A stretch of 6,691 bases of DNA from Hyphomicrobiales bacterium (GCA_002746425.1 NVXB01000044.1:12740-19430); one strand, 5' to 3'; shown: positions 1-6,345, counted from the first letter of the stretch. Notes: generated by a model from the sequence alone, not told the origin. A program made the numbers and translations.

Positions 1-159
1 ATTAAGGTCCAGCATTATGAGATCGTAATCATAAAGCTTGCCTAAATCGATACCTTCTTCGCCCAGATCAGTCGTGTAAACATTGAAGCTTTCGGACTTT
101 AGCATCAGCTCGATGCTCTGAGCAGTGGAGCTATCGTCTTCAATTAAAAGAACGCGCAT
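1..159 (-). CDS. ctrA: CtrA cell-cycle response regulator, N-terminal part (runs off left edge)
   Basis: CtrA is the essential DNA-binding response regulator of the alphaproteobacterial cell cycle; it is phosphorylated through the CckA-ChpT relay and controls division, DNA methylation and motility genes. My translation of the reverse strand gives 53 residues beginning MRVLLIEDDSSTAQSIELML and ending in YDYDLIMLDLN at the window edge. The receiver-domain acidic pocket is E7-D8-D9, and the phospho-acceptor aspartate falls at residue 51, the same number as in Caulobacter CtrA. The block TTDLGEEGIDLGKLYDYDL (residues 29-47) is typical of CtrA and not of general OmpR-type regulators. The rest of the receiver domain and the C-terminal winged helix lie outside the window. 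The start is an ATG at 159-157, preceded by a GAGGGG ribosome binding site at 171-166. It is divergent from fliI. Autoregulation and methylation control are suggested by the upstream region. Confidence 0.96.
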   Translation of the reverse strand, partial: MRVLLIEDDSSTAQSIELMLKSESFNVYTTDLGEEGIDLGKLYDYDLIMLDLN

Positions 160-227
160 TTCATACCCCTCGTTACAATTCCGATAAATCCGGCAGCCGC
201 CAATTGATCGATCAGAATCTATTCCCT

Positions 228-235
228 TTAACCAG
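228..235 (+). promoter_or_regulatory. CtrA half-site, TTAACCAG
   Basis: The plus strand reads TTAACCAG, again seven of eight positions of the half-site, 69 bases upstream of the ctrA start and close to a GANTC site at 215-219. Its position near the gene would suit repression or fine tuning of a ctrA-proximal promoter. Binding is inferred. Confidence 0.4.
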
Positions 236-360
236 ATCACCCAACCAATCAACTCACCAGGCCAGGCAAAATCCATATACGCCCCGTGGGACGCTGCTAG
301 TGATCTTCAAACTGAGAAGATCCTTCGAATCACCTGGATGGCTAGGTTGCCTCTTGCCAA

Positions 361-368
361 CTGGTTAA
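361..368 (-). promoter_or_regulatory. CtrA half-site, TTAACCAG
   Basis: The reverse strand reads TTAACCAG, matching seven of eight positions of the CtrA half-site. It lies about 200 bases upstream of the ctrA start codon. On its own the motif is short; support comes from clustering with the other half-sites. Confidence 0.4.
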
Positions 369-407
369 TCCGCTCACTCAAACTGTTAATACGCACTCTA
401 GTTCATA

Positions 408-415
408 ATGGTTAA
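408..415 (-). promoter_or_regulatory. CtrA half-site, perfect TTAACCAT
   Basis: The reverse strand reads TTAACCAT, the canonical CtrA half-site. It is immediately followed on the plus strand by two GANTC sites (418-422 and 424-428), so CtrA binding and CcrM methylation could affect one another here. Confidence 0.5.
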
Positions 416-497
416 CAGAATCTGATTCATGTGCGCAACCCTGTTGAAACTACGAATCTACTTTTACCTGAATCTTATTGATTTTATTAATGTAAAT

Positions 498-514
498 GGT
501 AAAAATTAGGTTAA
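498..514 (-). promoter_or_regulatory. Near-consensus full CtrA box
   Basis: The reverse strand reads TTAACCTAATTTTTACC. This matches the CtrA full-site pattern TTAA-N7-TTAAC with one mismatch (TTTAC for the second half). It lies about 340 bases upstream of the ctrA start and about 250 bases upstream of fliI, so it could act on either gene. The match is seen; binding is inferred. Confidence 0.55.
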
Positions 515-752
515 TGTTCTACTTTAAGAAAACATTCTAACTGATTCATTGGAATCTAGATTGCGGCATAGAAACCTTGCGGAAACTGGTTTAACTGCGC
601 AAATGTGCCACATCGACGCGCTTTACTCATGGCCGCAACCGGTTTCACTATTATTAAGGAATTTCGTAAACGATTCGTTAGGCTGGACGAAAAGCAGCCA
701 TGATATTGTTAATGCGTCTTTCATTTCTCCATATTGCAAATTGCAAAACACC

Positions 753-758
753 GGAAGG
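753..758 (+). promoter_or_regulatory. Ribosome binding site deciding the fliI TTG start
   Basis: GGAAGG lies 9 bases before the TTG at 768. The alternative in-frame ATG at 798 has no purine-rich stretch ahead of it, and an in-frame TAG at 759-761 prevents any longer protein. TTG is therefore the preferred start. Confidence 0.7.
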
Positions 759-767
759 TAGTCGGGC

Positions 768-2162
768 TTGGAATCGTTAACTCGTCGTATTTCAGACATG
801 CGCATCACCCGCGCTTTTGGCAAGGTGGTTGCAGTAAAAGGTCTGGGGATAGAAATCGGTGGCCCCACCAGCAAACTGGCCATTGGCGCGCAGTTGCAGG
901 TGCTTCATGGCCGGGGCTCTGGCCGGGGGCAGGGCAGAGAGCGCAGCGAGACACTGGTGTGTGAGGTGATTGGCTTTCGCGATGGCCGCGCCGTTTGCAT
1001 GGCTTTTGGCTCTCTGTCAGGGGTGCGACCTGGCGATCGGGCCGAGTTTTTAGAATATAATCCAGTGCTTTACCCAAGTTCCAAATGGATTGGCCGCGTG
1101 GTGGATGGCATGGGCAATCCGCTGGACGGCAAAGGGCCGTTGCCCACTGGGCCAATTGCGCAACCTTTCTCCGCAGCCCCGCCACCAGCCCATGAGCGAC
1201 GCCTTGTTGGCAACCAGATGGATTTGGGACTGCGCTCATTCAACACGTTTTTGCCCTGCTGCGAGGGGCAGCGCATGGGTATCTTCGCTGGTTCCGGCGT
1301 TGGCAAATCCATGTTGATGTCTATGCTGGCACGTAATGCCAAGGCTGATATTGCCGTGATTGGGCTGATCGGCGAACGGGGCAGGGAAGTGCAGGACTTT
1401 TTGGTCAAAACGCTTGGCGCAGAAGGACTGAAGAAATCTATTGTGGTGGTTGCCACCTCCGATGCGCCCGCGCTTATGCGCCGGCAAGCGGCCTATGCCA
1501 CCATGGCGCTGTCGGAATATTTCAGCCAGCAGGGCAAACAAGTGCTGTGTTTGATGGACAATTTGACGCGGTTTGCGCAGGCCCAGCGTGAAATTGGTCT
1601 GTCTGTGGGCGAGCCGCCAACGGCCAAGGGCTATCCGCCCAGTGTGTTTAGTGAATTGCCACAATTGCTGGAGCGCGCCGGGCCGGGCCGGGGTAAAGAG
1701 GGCAATATAACAGGCCTGTTTGCCGTGCTTGTTGAGGGCGACAATACAAATGAGCCAATTTCGGATGCCGTGCGCGGCATATTGGATGGCCATGTTATTT
1801 TATCGCGCGATATTGCCGAGCGTGGTCGATACCCCGCGATTGATGCGCTGGCATCGGTTTCGCGGACATTTACAGATGCTTTGAGCAAGGAACAGCAAGC
1901 GCTGATTGCTCAAGCGCGGGTGTTGATGTCGCGCTACCGCGATATGGAGGAACTCATTCGTCTTGGCGCTTATCGTAAGGGGAGTGACCCGATAACCGAT
2001 GAAGCTGTTAAAATAGTTCCGCGCATTGAGACATTTTTAAGTCAAAACCGTGATGATGTAAGTTCTATAGAGGAGAGCTTTGCTTTACTCGGCGCGATTT
2101 TAGCCGAGGCAACGGTTACTGGCGATCAAATTGCGAACGCAAATAACCCGGTGGCAAAGTAA
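768..2162 (+). CDS. fliI: Flagellum-specific ATP synthase FliI (type III export ATPase)
   Basis: FliI is the hexameric cytoplasmic ATPase of the flagellar type III export apparatus, related to the F1 ATPase beta subunit; it works with FliH and FliJ to feed substrates to the membrane gate. The 464-residue protein has Walker A AGSGVGKS at 174-181 (K180), the catalytic glutamate in GERGRE (E203), Walker B VLCLMD ending at D264, the YPPSVFSELPQLLERAG segment at 289-305 and the ATPase alpha/beta signature PAIDALASVS at 355-364. The K180-E203 and K180-D264 spacings equal those of Salmonella FliI. The start is TTG 768, supported by GGAAGG; ATG 798 would remove ten residues. The N-terminus is about a dozen residues shorter than in Salmonella, where this part binds FliH, and residues 48-58 form an unusual Gly/Arg-rich loop. 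fliJ follows after 43 bases, evidently in one operon. The family assignment is secure. Confidence 0.96.
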   Translation: MESLTRRISDMRITRAFGKVVAVKGLGIEIGGPTSKLAIGAQLQVLHGRGSGRGQGRERSETLVCEVIGFRDGRAVCMAFGSLSGVRPGDRAEFLEYNPVLYPSSKWIGRVVDGMGNPLDGKGPLPTGPIAQPFSAAPPPAHERRLVGNQMDLGLRSFNTFLPCCEGQRMGIFAGSGVGKSMLMSMLARNAKADIAVIGLIGERGREVQDFLVKTLGAEGLKKSIVVVATSDAPALMRRQAAYATMALSEYFSQQGKQVLCLMDNLTRFAQAQREIGLSVGEPPTAKGYPPSVFSELPQLLERAGPGRGKEGNITGLFAVLVEGDNTNEPISDAVRGILDGHVILSRDIAERGRYPAIDALASVSRTFTDALSKEQQALIAQARVLMSRYRDMEELIRLGAYRKGSDPITDEAVKIVPRIETFLSQNRDDVSSIEESFALLGAILAEATVTGDQIANANNPVAK

Positions 2163-2190
2163 TTGCGACGCGTAATGTCGTGAGACTTTT

Positions 2191-2197
2191 GAAGGAG
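2191..2197 (+). promoter_or_regulatory. Ribosome binding site of fliJ
   Basis: GAAGGAG is a strong Shine-Dalgarno sequence 8 bases before ATG 2206. An in-frame TTG at 2200 is only 2 bases downstream of it and so cannot be the start. Confidence 0.75.
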
Positions 2198-2205
2198 TAT
2201 TGCGT

Positions 2206-2616
2206 ATGAAGTCTCGAGAGAGCCTATTGAAGTTGAAGCGTTTTCACGTTGAAGAAAAACGCCGTCAACTGGCACAGATCGAGGGCATGATTGACGATTT
2301 TCAGACAATGGCCGATGAGCTGGACGCCCAGATACTATCTGAGCAAAAGCGCACCGGAATTGAAGATATCGACCATTTTGCCTATTCCACATTTGCCAAA
2401 GCTGCACGTCAGCGCCGGGAAAACCTGATGACATCCGTTGCCGATCTGGATCATCAGCTTACCATGGCGCAGGATGTTTTGTCTGAGGCCATTGAAGATT
2501 TGAAGAAAGTCGAAACTCTGGCAGAACGAGATTCTGCACGGGCACGCCTTGAATCAGATTGGGCGGAGCAGGACGAGCTGGACGAAATTGCCATTCAGCG
2601 CCACAATATTATTTAG
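2206..2616 (+). CDS. fliJ: Flagellar export protein FliJ
   Basis: FliJ is the small coiled-coil protein that sits in the centre of the FliI ring, like the gamma stalk of F1 ATPase, and escorts export chaperones. The 136-residue product, starting MKSRESLLKLKRFHVEEKRR, is almost entirely charged and helical, with heptad-like spacing over residues 5-60 and 68-125, very few aromatic residues and no membrane segment. The opening basic segment resembles the alphaproteobacterial FliJ N-terminus. Position directly after fliI supports the call. Sequence conservation in FliJ is low, so context matters as much as the sequence itself. Two GANTC sites (2530-2534 and 2551-2555) fall in its 3' part. The gene ends with TAG at 2614-2616. 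Confidence 0.9.
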   Translation: MKSRESLLKLKRFHVEEKRRQLAQIEGMIDDFQTMADELDAQILSEQKRTGIEDIDHFAYSTFAKAARQRRENLMTSVADLDHQLTMAQDVLSEAIEDLKKVETLAERDSARARLESDWAEQDELDEIAIQRHNII

Positions 2617-2641
2617 TTGCAGCGAAATTAATTGATATTGT

Positions 2642-2657
2642 GGCCGATTTTTCGGCC
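2642..2657 (+). terminator. Possible hairpin terminator after fliJ
   Basis: GGCCGA-TTTT-TCGGCC forms a perfect 6-base-pair stem with a 4-base loop, 25 bases after the fliJ stop. It is not followed by a T-run, so it is at best a weak or Rho-assisted terminator, or a 3'-end stabiliser. Confidence 0.35.
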
Positions 2658-2735
2658 CAGCCCGATTGTGCCTTGCAATGATCATCTAAACATTCCATCT
2701 GGGATTGGTGTTTCTCATCAATTTCGGCAATAGCT

Positions 2736-3206
2736 ATGCTTTGGCTTCTGGCTTTTATTCTTCTCTCAGGCACCGTGTCGTTTACCGCCGGCGTTCTTTT
2801 ACCATTGTTGCAATTGGACCGGCTGTATTTTTTCACCGAAACGCCATCGCTGCTGCAGATAATCGTTGGCCTGTTGCAGGAGGGCGATGTGTTGCTCGGC
2901 CTTTTGGTGGCCGGGTTTTCTCTCGTTTTTCCGCTGTTGAAGTTTTTTGTTTTGTTTATGGAAGCGCTGTCGATCACATCTAACGGCAAAAATCATTCAA
3001 AATTATTCAATCATCTCAGCATGCTAAGCCGCTGGTCGATGATGGATGTGCTGCTGGTTGCTCTGGTTATTTTTGCCGCTAAAACCAGTGGCTTTGCAGA
3101 GGCTGTCACGCAAGTTGGCATTTGGTTTTATGCCTATGCCGTGTTGGCCAGCGCCGTTGGCGCCAGCCTGATCAAGCGTATGAAAGCTATAAACCTTACC
3201 AGTTGA
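2736..3206 (+). CDS. PqiA-family (paraquat-inducible protein A-like) inner-membrane protein
   Basis: The 156-residue protein has about four membrane helices (roughly residues 2-24, 51-78, 103-118 and 127-146). It carries the PqiA-domain hallmark LSRWSMMDVLLVAL at 97-110, and the segment LPLLQLDRLYFFTETPSLLQ at 22-41 is also typical. Escherichia coli PqiA has two such domains and works with the MCE protein PqiB in envelope lipid transport; this is a stand-alone single-domain form, and no MCE gene is seen here. The exact role is unknown. ATG 2736 is the only ordinary start after an in-frame TGA at 2679-2681, but its ribosome binding site is weak (GGCAA). The N-terminus looks slightly short, so a rarer upstream start is possible. 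It follows fliJ by 119 bases, and its last 11 bases overlap the convergent dehydrogenase gene. It probably has no part in motility. Confidence 0.82.
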   Translation: MLWLLAFILLSGTVSFTAGVLLPLLQLDRLYFFTETPSLLQIIVGLLQEGDVLLGLLVAGFSLVFPLLKFFVLFMEALSITSNGKNHSKLFNHLSMLSRWSMMDVLLVALVIFAAKTSGFAEAVTQVGIWFYAYAVLASAVGASLIKRMKAINLTS

Positions 3207-3879
3207 TGGGCTTGCGCTCTCGAAAGAAACCGCCTGTTGGGCCATTTTCCGGCAGGGTTGTCAACCACACAGGCGTATCAGCGCCCTCTGCCGGTGTTTT
3301 AGGGGCGTCTGGCCCACCCATGCTGGTTTGCACCCAGCCCGGACATACAGAATTCACCTTTACGCATTCTGGTAATTCAGCAGCGCTGGTGATGGTAATG
3401 GCGTTGAGAAACGCTTTGGTGATGCCGTAGGCTGCGGGCCCAAGGCCTTCATGAAATGAGCCCCATGCCGAGGACAGATTGGCAATGCGGCCATAGCCAC
3501 GTTCAATCATGCCAGGCGATAGCGCACGAATAAGCCGCAAGGGTGCCATGGCGTTGACCATGATGTGGTTGAGAATGGTGTCATCTTCCATCAGCAGCAG
3601 CTTGTCGTCGGCGTTGGTGCCAGCATTGTTGACCAGCACATCAATTTTGAGACCCTCGGCCTCAAGCCATGCCAAGCCTGCATCTAGAGATGCCTTGTCG
3701 CCGACATCCACAGATTTGATGTGGATGGTGCCAAAGTCGCTCAAATTCTTCTTTAGTTTTTGAAGGTCATCCTCATTTCGGCCCCACACAACGATTTGCA
3801 TCTTGTGGTTTTTCAACAGGCTTTCAGAAATTGCAGCGCCGATACCGCGTGCGCCGCCGGTGATAAGTGCTGTTTTCAT
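3196..3879 (-). CDS. Short-chain dehydrogenase/reductase, carbonyl-reductase-like
   Basis: This is a 227-residue classical SDR, an NAD(P)H-dependent oxidoreductase of the cytoplasm. Motifs in order are: TGGARGIG at 7-14 (cofactor glycine loop), GR at 33-34 after the second strand (an arginine here usually means NADP(H)), D58, NNAG at 84-87, N109, S136/S137 and YGITK with Y151 and K155 (catalytic). CPGWVQTSMGGPDAPKTPAE at 179-198 and the ending FFRERKPINW resemble carbonyl reductase 1-type enzymes, which reduce aldehydes, ketones or quinones. The substrate cannot be read from the sequence. The start is ATG 3879, with AGGAA at 3890-3886. This site overlaps the TAG of the acetyltransferase gene 9 bases upstream, which implies translational coupling. 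The 3' end overlaps the convergent PqiA-like gene. Confidence 0.9.
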   Translation of the reverse strand: MKTALITGGARGIGAAISESLLKNHKMQIVVWGRNEDDLQKLKKNLSDFGTIHIKSVDVGDKASLDAGLAWLEAEGLKIDVLVNNAGTNADDKLLLMEDDTILNHIMVNAMAPLRLIRALSPGMIERGYGRIANLSSAWGSFHEGLGPAAYGITKAFLNAITITSAAELPECVKVNSVCPGWVQTSMGGPDAPKTPAEGADTPVWLTTLPENGPTGGFFRERKPINW

Positions 3880-3888
3880 GATCGTTTC

Positions 3889-4491
3889 CTAGCTGTTGTT
3901 TGGTTTGATGAGAGGGACATGCGGTGCCATCTCTTCAGGAAGAAGGCCGGTCAATCTGGGATCATCCAAGACTTGAATAACCTGCTTTACTGGCACAAAC
4001 CCGCATTTTTGGTAAAACTTGATAGCCGCCGGGTGGTCCAGCGTACAAGTTTGCAAATGTACCTTTTGAGGATTATCACGCCAAGCTTTTTGCAGGGTCT
4101 GCGCCATTATAGCGCGGCCAAAACCGGCACCGGTATGTTTGCCGATGATACCAAAAAAGGATAGCTCAACATCGCCCTTGGGATTGTGGCTTAGCTCTGA
4201 AATGCCAATATCTTCACCATCCAATTGGACGGTAAACAGCTTCTTATTTGGCTCATTGAGGGTTTTGTGCAGCTCGCTGTCGGTCATTAAGAGCCGAGAT
4301 ACCCAAAGCCAATTCGCGCCAATCTGGCGGAAAAAATCTCTGTACCAATCAAGATCAGGCGTGGTTTGCGCGGCAAAATGCAGGCCCCGCATATCGGCGT
4401 TATCAATCCAGTCGGGCCGCTCTGACATTTCCAGAAATGTCACAATGGTGGCGATTTTGCCCGATGGTACGTCGGTATAGCCGTCCTGCAT
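3889..4491 (-). CDS. GNAT-family N-acetyltransferase
   Basis: The 200-residue protein has a C-terminal GNAT fold. Motif A, the acetyl-CoA pyrophosphate-binding segment, is FFGIIGKHTGAGFGRAIM at 112-129, with the glycine run G121, G123 and G125. Motif B is HLQTCTLDHPAAIKFYQKCG at 145-164, followed by FVPV, the usual GNAT ending in which Y160 is the likely general acid. The substrate-binding half (about 1-105) shows nothing I recognise, so the acceptor (amine, amino acid or protein) is unknown. The start ATG 4491 is preceded by AGGA at 4500-4497. It lies 90 bases downstream of soxB on the same strand and 9 bases upstream of the dehydrogenase gene, so it forms an operon with the latter and perhaps with the sox genes. 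A role in sulfur oxidation is not implied by the sequence. Confidence 0.88.
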   Translation of the reverse strand: MQDGYTDVPSGKIATIVTFLEMSERPDWIDNADMRGLHFAAQTTPDLDWYRDFFRQIGANWLWVSRLLMTDSELHKTLNEPNKKLFTVQLDGEDIGISELSHNPKGDVELSFFGIIGKHTGAGFGRAIMAQTLQKAWRDNPQKVHLQTCTLDHPAAIKFYQKCGFVPVKQVIQVLDDPRLTGLLPEEMAPHVPLIKPNNS

Positions 4492-4513
4492 GGCAATCCT
4501 TTCCTGCGTTTAC

Positions 4514-4546
4514 ATGCAGCAAGCCGTAGCTGTGGGCTTGTTGCAC
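4514..4546 (-). other. Hairpin between soxB and the acetyltransferase gene
   Basis: Arms at 4514-4525 (ATGCAGCAAGCC) and 4535-4546 (GGCTTGTTGCAC) pair over 12 positions around a 9-base loop. In the minus-strand RNA there is one mismatch and one G-U pair. No U-tract follows on either strand. It may be a 3'-stabilising or processing element that separates sox mRNA from the downstream pair of genes, or a weak terminator. Confidence 0.4.
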
Positions 4547-4581
4547 GTCAATCTCAAGAAAGGGTCGCGTGGCAAATTTGG

Positions 4582-6273
4582 CTATTGGCGCACAACAATC
4601 GGGCTGTTGTCTTCGATTGTGATGGTGCCTTTGCGCTTGATGTAGCTCTCCACCACATCCCAAATCGCAGGGCCGTCTGTGCCTTCATTAACGCTGGCCC
4701 AGCCAGAAACCACATAGGTCTTGGATGGCTCAATGGCTTCGCCGGTTTTCAACAAGGTCATGTTAGAAACGCGGGAGCCGATTTTCTTGTTGATATCAAT
4801 GGTGTAACCCATGCCGCCAACGCGCACCATATCGCCGCCTTGCTGGTAATAAGGGTCTGTGTTGAACAAATTGTCGGCCACATCTTCCAAAATATCTTTG
4901 ATGAGTTTGCCATCCATATCGGAACGGTAGGTGGCGGGATAGGACATTGCTGTGCCGTTGAACAGATCCTCGCGGGTGATGTCCTGACCGGGCAACAGGG
5001 TTGGTCCCCAGCGGAAGCCGGGTGACAGGGCGATATCCGCCTCACGCTCTTCCAGCAGCGCCTGACAGATCATATCGTCAAAGGTGCCGTTGAAATTACC
5101 ACGGCGATAGAGCAGGCTTTCTGTTTTGCCCAAAACCTCGGTCAGCTTGTCTTTATGCGGGGCGCGGGTTTCGGTGATTTTTGCGGCCATCTCGGCATCT
5201 GGCGTGATAACATCGGAGAAAATCGGGATGAGCTTGTGTTTAAAGCCTTTGACCTCGCCGCCCTGCACATCGAGATCAAGACGGGCGATGAATTTACCGT
5301 TGGAGCCGGTGGCCAGCAGCAAGGTTTTGCCAACTTGAACGGGCTCTGGCAGCGCATCGTGGGTATGGCCTGTCAGGATCACATCAATGCCCGTTACGCG
5401 GCTGGCCAGCTTGCGATCTACATCAAAGCCATTGTGGGACAGCAGAACAACCAGATCAGCGCCAGCATCGCGTGCGGCTGTTATGTTTTTCTGCAAAACC
5501 TCTTCGCGAATGCCGAAGGAGTAGGAGGGGAACATCCAGCCCGGATTAGCGATGGGTAAATAAGGGAAGGCCTGACCAACAACGGCGATTTTTACGCCGC
5601 CACGATCATAGAATTTTGTGTGCTCAAACGCAGGCTCGTCCCATTCCTTGTCGAAAATATTGGAGCCAAGCAGCGGGAACGGTAAATCATCGAGAATTTC
5701 CTGCACGCGCTCTTCACCAAAAGTGAACTCCCAATGCGCCGTCATGGCATCGGGTTTCAGCAAGTTCATCAGATCAACCATATCCTGCGCACCGGTGTGG
5801 TGCGAGACATAGGAGCCCTGCCAGGTATCGCCGCCATCGAGCAGCAACATATTGTCGCCGCGCTCGGCGCGAATGGATTTGATGACGGTGGCTACGCGGT
5901 CCAAGCCGCCCATGCGGCCGTATTCTTTGGCAAGCGAGACAAAATCGAGATTGCTCAGCGCGTAGGCACCGGGGCTTTGTGCCTCAAGGCCAAATTTGGT
6001 GAGGTAATCCTTGCCGGTAATGTGCGGCGGCAGGCCAATAACATCACCAACACCCAAATTAATGGAAGGCTCGCGGAAATAAGTTGGCATGATCTGCGCA
6101 TGAATATCGGTGATGTGAACGATCGAGACATTGCCGTAGCTATCGAAGGAGAGCAGATCATCCTGCGTCAGTGCCTGACGGGCTGCCAGCGCTGAAAATT
6201 GGCCATAACCGCTGGTTCCAATGAGGGCCGATGTGGCTAACGCGGCTTGCAAAAAATGGCGACGTGAAATCAT
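4582..6273 (-). CDS. soxB: SoxB, thiosulfohydrolase of the Sox system
   Basis: SoxB is the periplasmic dimanganese enzyme that hydrolyses sulfate from the cysteine-S-thiosulfonate carried on SoxYZ. The 563-residue length is normal. A Tat signal starts SRRHFLQ at 3-9, with a hydrophobic stretch to about 30, so the folded metalloenzyme should be exported by Tat. The calcineurin-like metallophosphoesterase half has TDIHAQ at 55-60 (D56, H58), GGDTWQGS at 147-154 (D149), HWEF at 180-183, SHNGFD at 279-284 and GHTHD at 302-306 (ligands). HWE replaces the NHE of true 5'-nucleotidases, and YFREPSINLGVG (65-76), LLYRRGNFNG (387-396) and DPYYQQGGDMVRVGG (473-487) are SoxB-specific. A 5'-nucleotidase C-terminal domain covers about 380-560. 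The start is ATG 6273, with GGAGA at 6285-6281. soxA lies upstream; no soxC or soxD follows. Confidence 0.96.
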   Translation of the reverse strand: MISRRHFLQAALATSALIGTSGYGQFSALAARQALTQDDLLSFDSYGNVSIVHITDIHAQIMPTYFREPSINLGVGDVIGLPPHITGKDYLTKFGLEAQSPGAYALSNLDFVSLAKEYGRMGGLDRVATVIKSIRAERGDNMLLLDGGDTWQGSYVSHHTGAQDMVDLMNLLKPDAMTAHWEFTFGEERVQEILDDLPFPLLGSNIFDKEWDEPAFEHTKFYDRGGVKIAVVGQAFPYLPIANPGWMFPSYSFGIREEVLQKNITAARDAGADLVVLLSHNGFDVDRKLASRVTGIDVILTGHTHDALPEPVQVGKTLLLATGSNGKFIARLDLDVQGGEVKGFKHKLIPIFSDVITPDAEMAAKITETRAPHKDKLTEVLGKTESLLYRRGNFNGTFDDMICQALLEEREADIALSPGFRWGPTLLPGQDITREDLFNGTAMSYPATYRSDMDGKLIKDILEDVADNLFNTDPYYQQGGDMVRVGGMGYTIDINKKIGSRVSNMTLLKTGEAIEPSKTYVVSGWASVNEGTDGPAIWDVVESYIKRKGTITIEDNSPIVVRQ

Positions 6274-6345
6274 GACGAATTCTCCATTCAGTCGGTAAAC
6301 GAACGTTCAAATGCTGGATATGTTTGCAGTGTCTGGCAAATATTG

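Larger units (their letters stand above)
160..767. promoter_or_regulatory. ctrA-fliI divergent intergenic control region
   Basis: This 608-base AT-rich stretch has no convincing gene: the small reading frames in it have no recognisable protein and no good start signals. It should hold the ctrA promoter(s) reading leftward and the fliI promoter reading rightward. I see ten GANTC motifs (starts 215, 327, 418, 424, 454, 470, 543, 552, 672, 771) and four TTAACC-type CtrA sites, one of them a near full CtrA box. Known alphaproteobacterial ctrA promoters are controlled by CtrA itself and by CcrM methylation state, so this arrangement fits. I could not assign -35/-10 elements with confidence, and transcription starts are unknown. 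The stretch 560-750 is otherwise featureless apart from the 8-base palindrome AACCGGTT at 637-644. Confidence 0.75.
215..775. other. Cluster of ten GANTC (CcrM methylation) sites
   Basis: GANTC occurs at 215-219, 327-331, 418-422, 424-428, 454-458, 470-474, 543-547, 552-556, 672-676 and 771-775. Six of the ten lie within 139 bases (418-556). Reading the neighbours by eye, I find none in the ctrA fragment and none between 776 and 2529, so the cluster is specific to the intergenic region. GANTC is the target of the cell-cycle methyltransferase CcrM in alphaproteobacteria, whose methylation state gates ctrA transcription in known cases. The last site overlaps codons 2-3 of fliI. Confidence 0.8.

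Noticed and set aside
549..761. Small plus-strand reading frame in the ctrA-fliI gap, with a minus-strand one at 623-883
   Set aside because: No recognisable protein. The first runs through the fliI ribosome binding site and the second overlaps the fliI start. The region behaves as a regulatory spacer.
1236..1793. 185-codon minus-strand reading frame inside fliI
   Set aside because: It is fully antisense to highly conserved FliI motifs, and its translation (rich in His, Gln and Arg) matches nothing known. It is a shadow of fliI codon use.
2200..2205. TTG 2200 as the start of fliJ
   Set aside because: It is only 2 bases from the GAAGGAG ribosome binding site. ATG 2206 has normal spacing and the expected MKSRES N-terminus.
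4585..6195. Several plus-strand reading frames of 134-153 codons (4585-5025, 5155-5559, 5734-6195) opposite soxB
   Set aside because: All are antisense to conserved SoxB blocks and show no domain. They are a consequence of the codon bias of soxB.
4582..6273. Annotation as a generic 5'-nucleotidase/UshA
   Set aside because: The catalytic block reads HWEF instead of NHEF, and long SoxB-specific segments are present. The adjacent soxA confirms SoxB.
6301..6308. GAACGTTC palindrome upstream of soxB as a regulator operator
   Set aside because: It is only 8 bases long, has no flanking symmetry or second copy, and could easily occur by chance.
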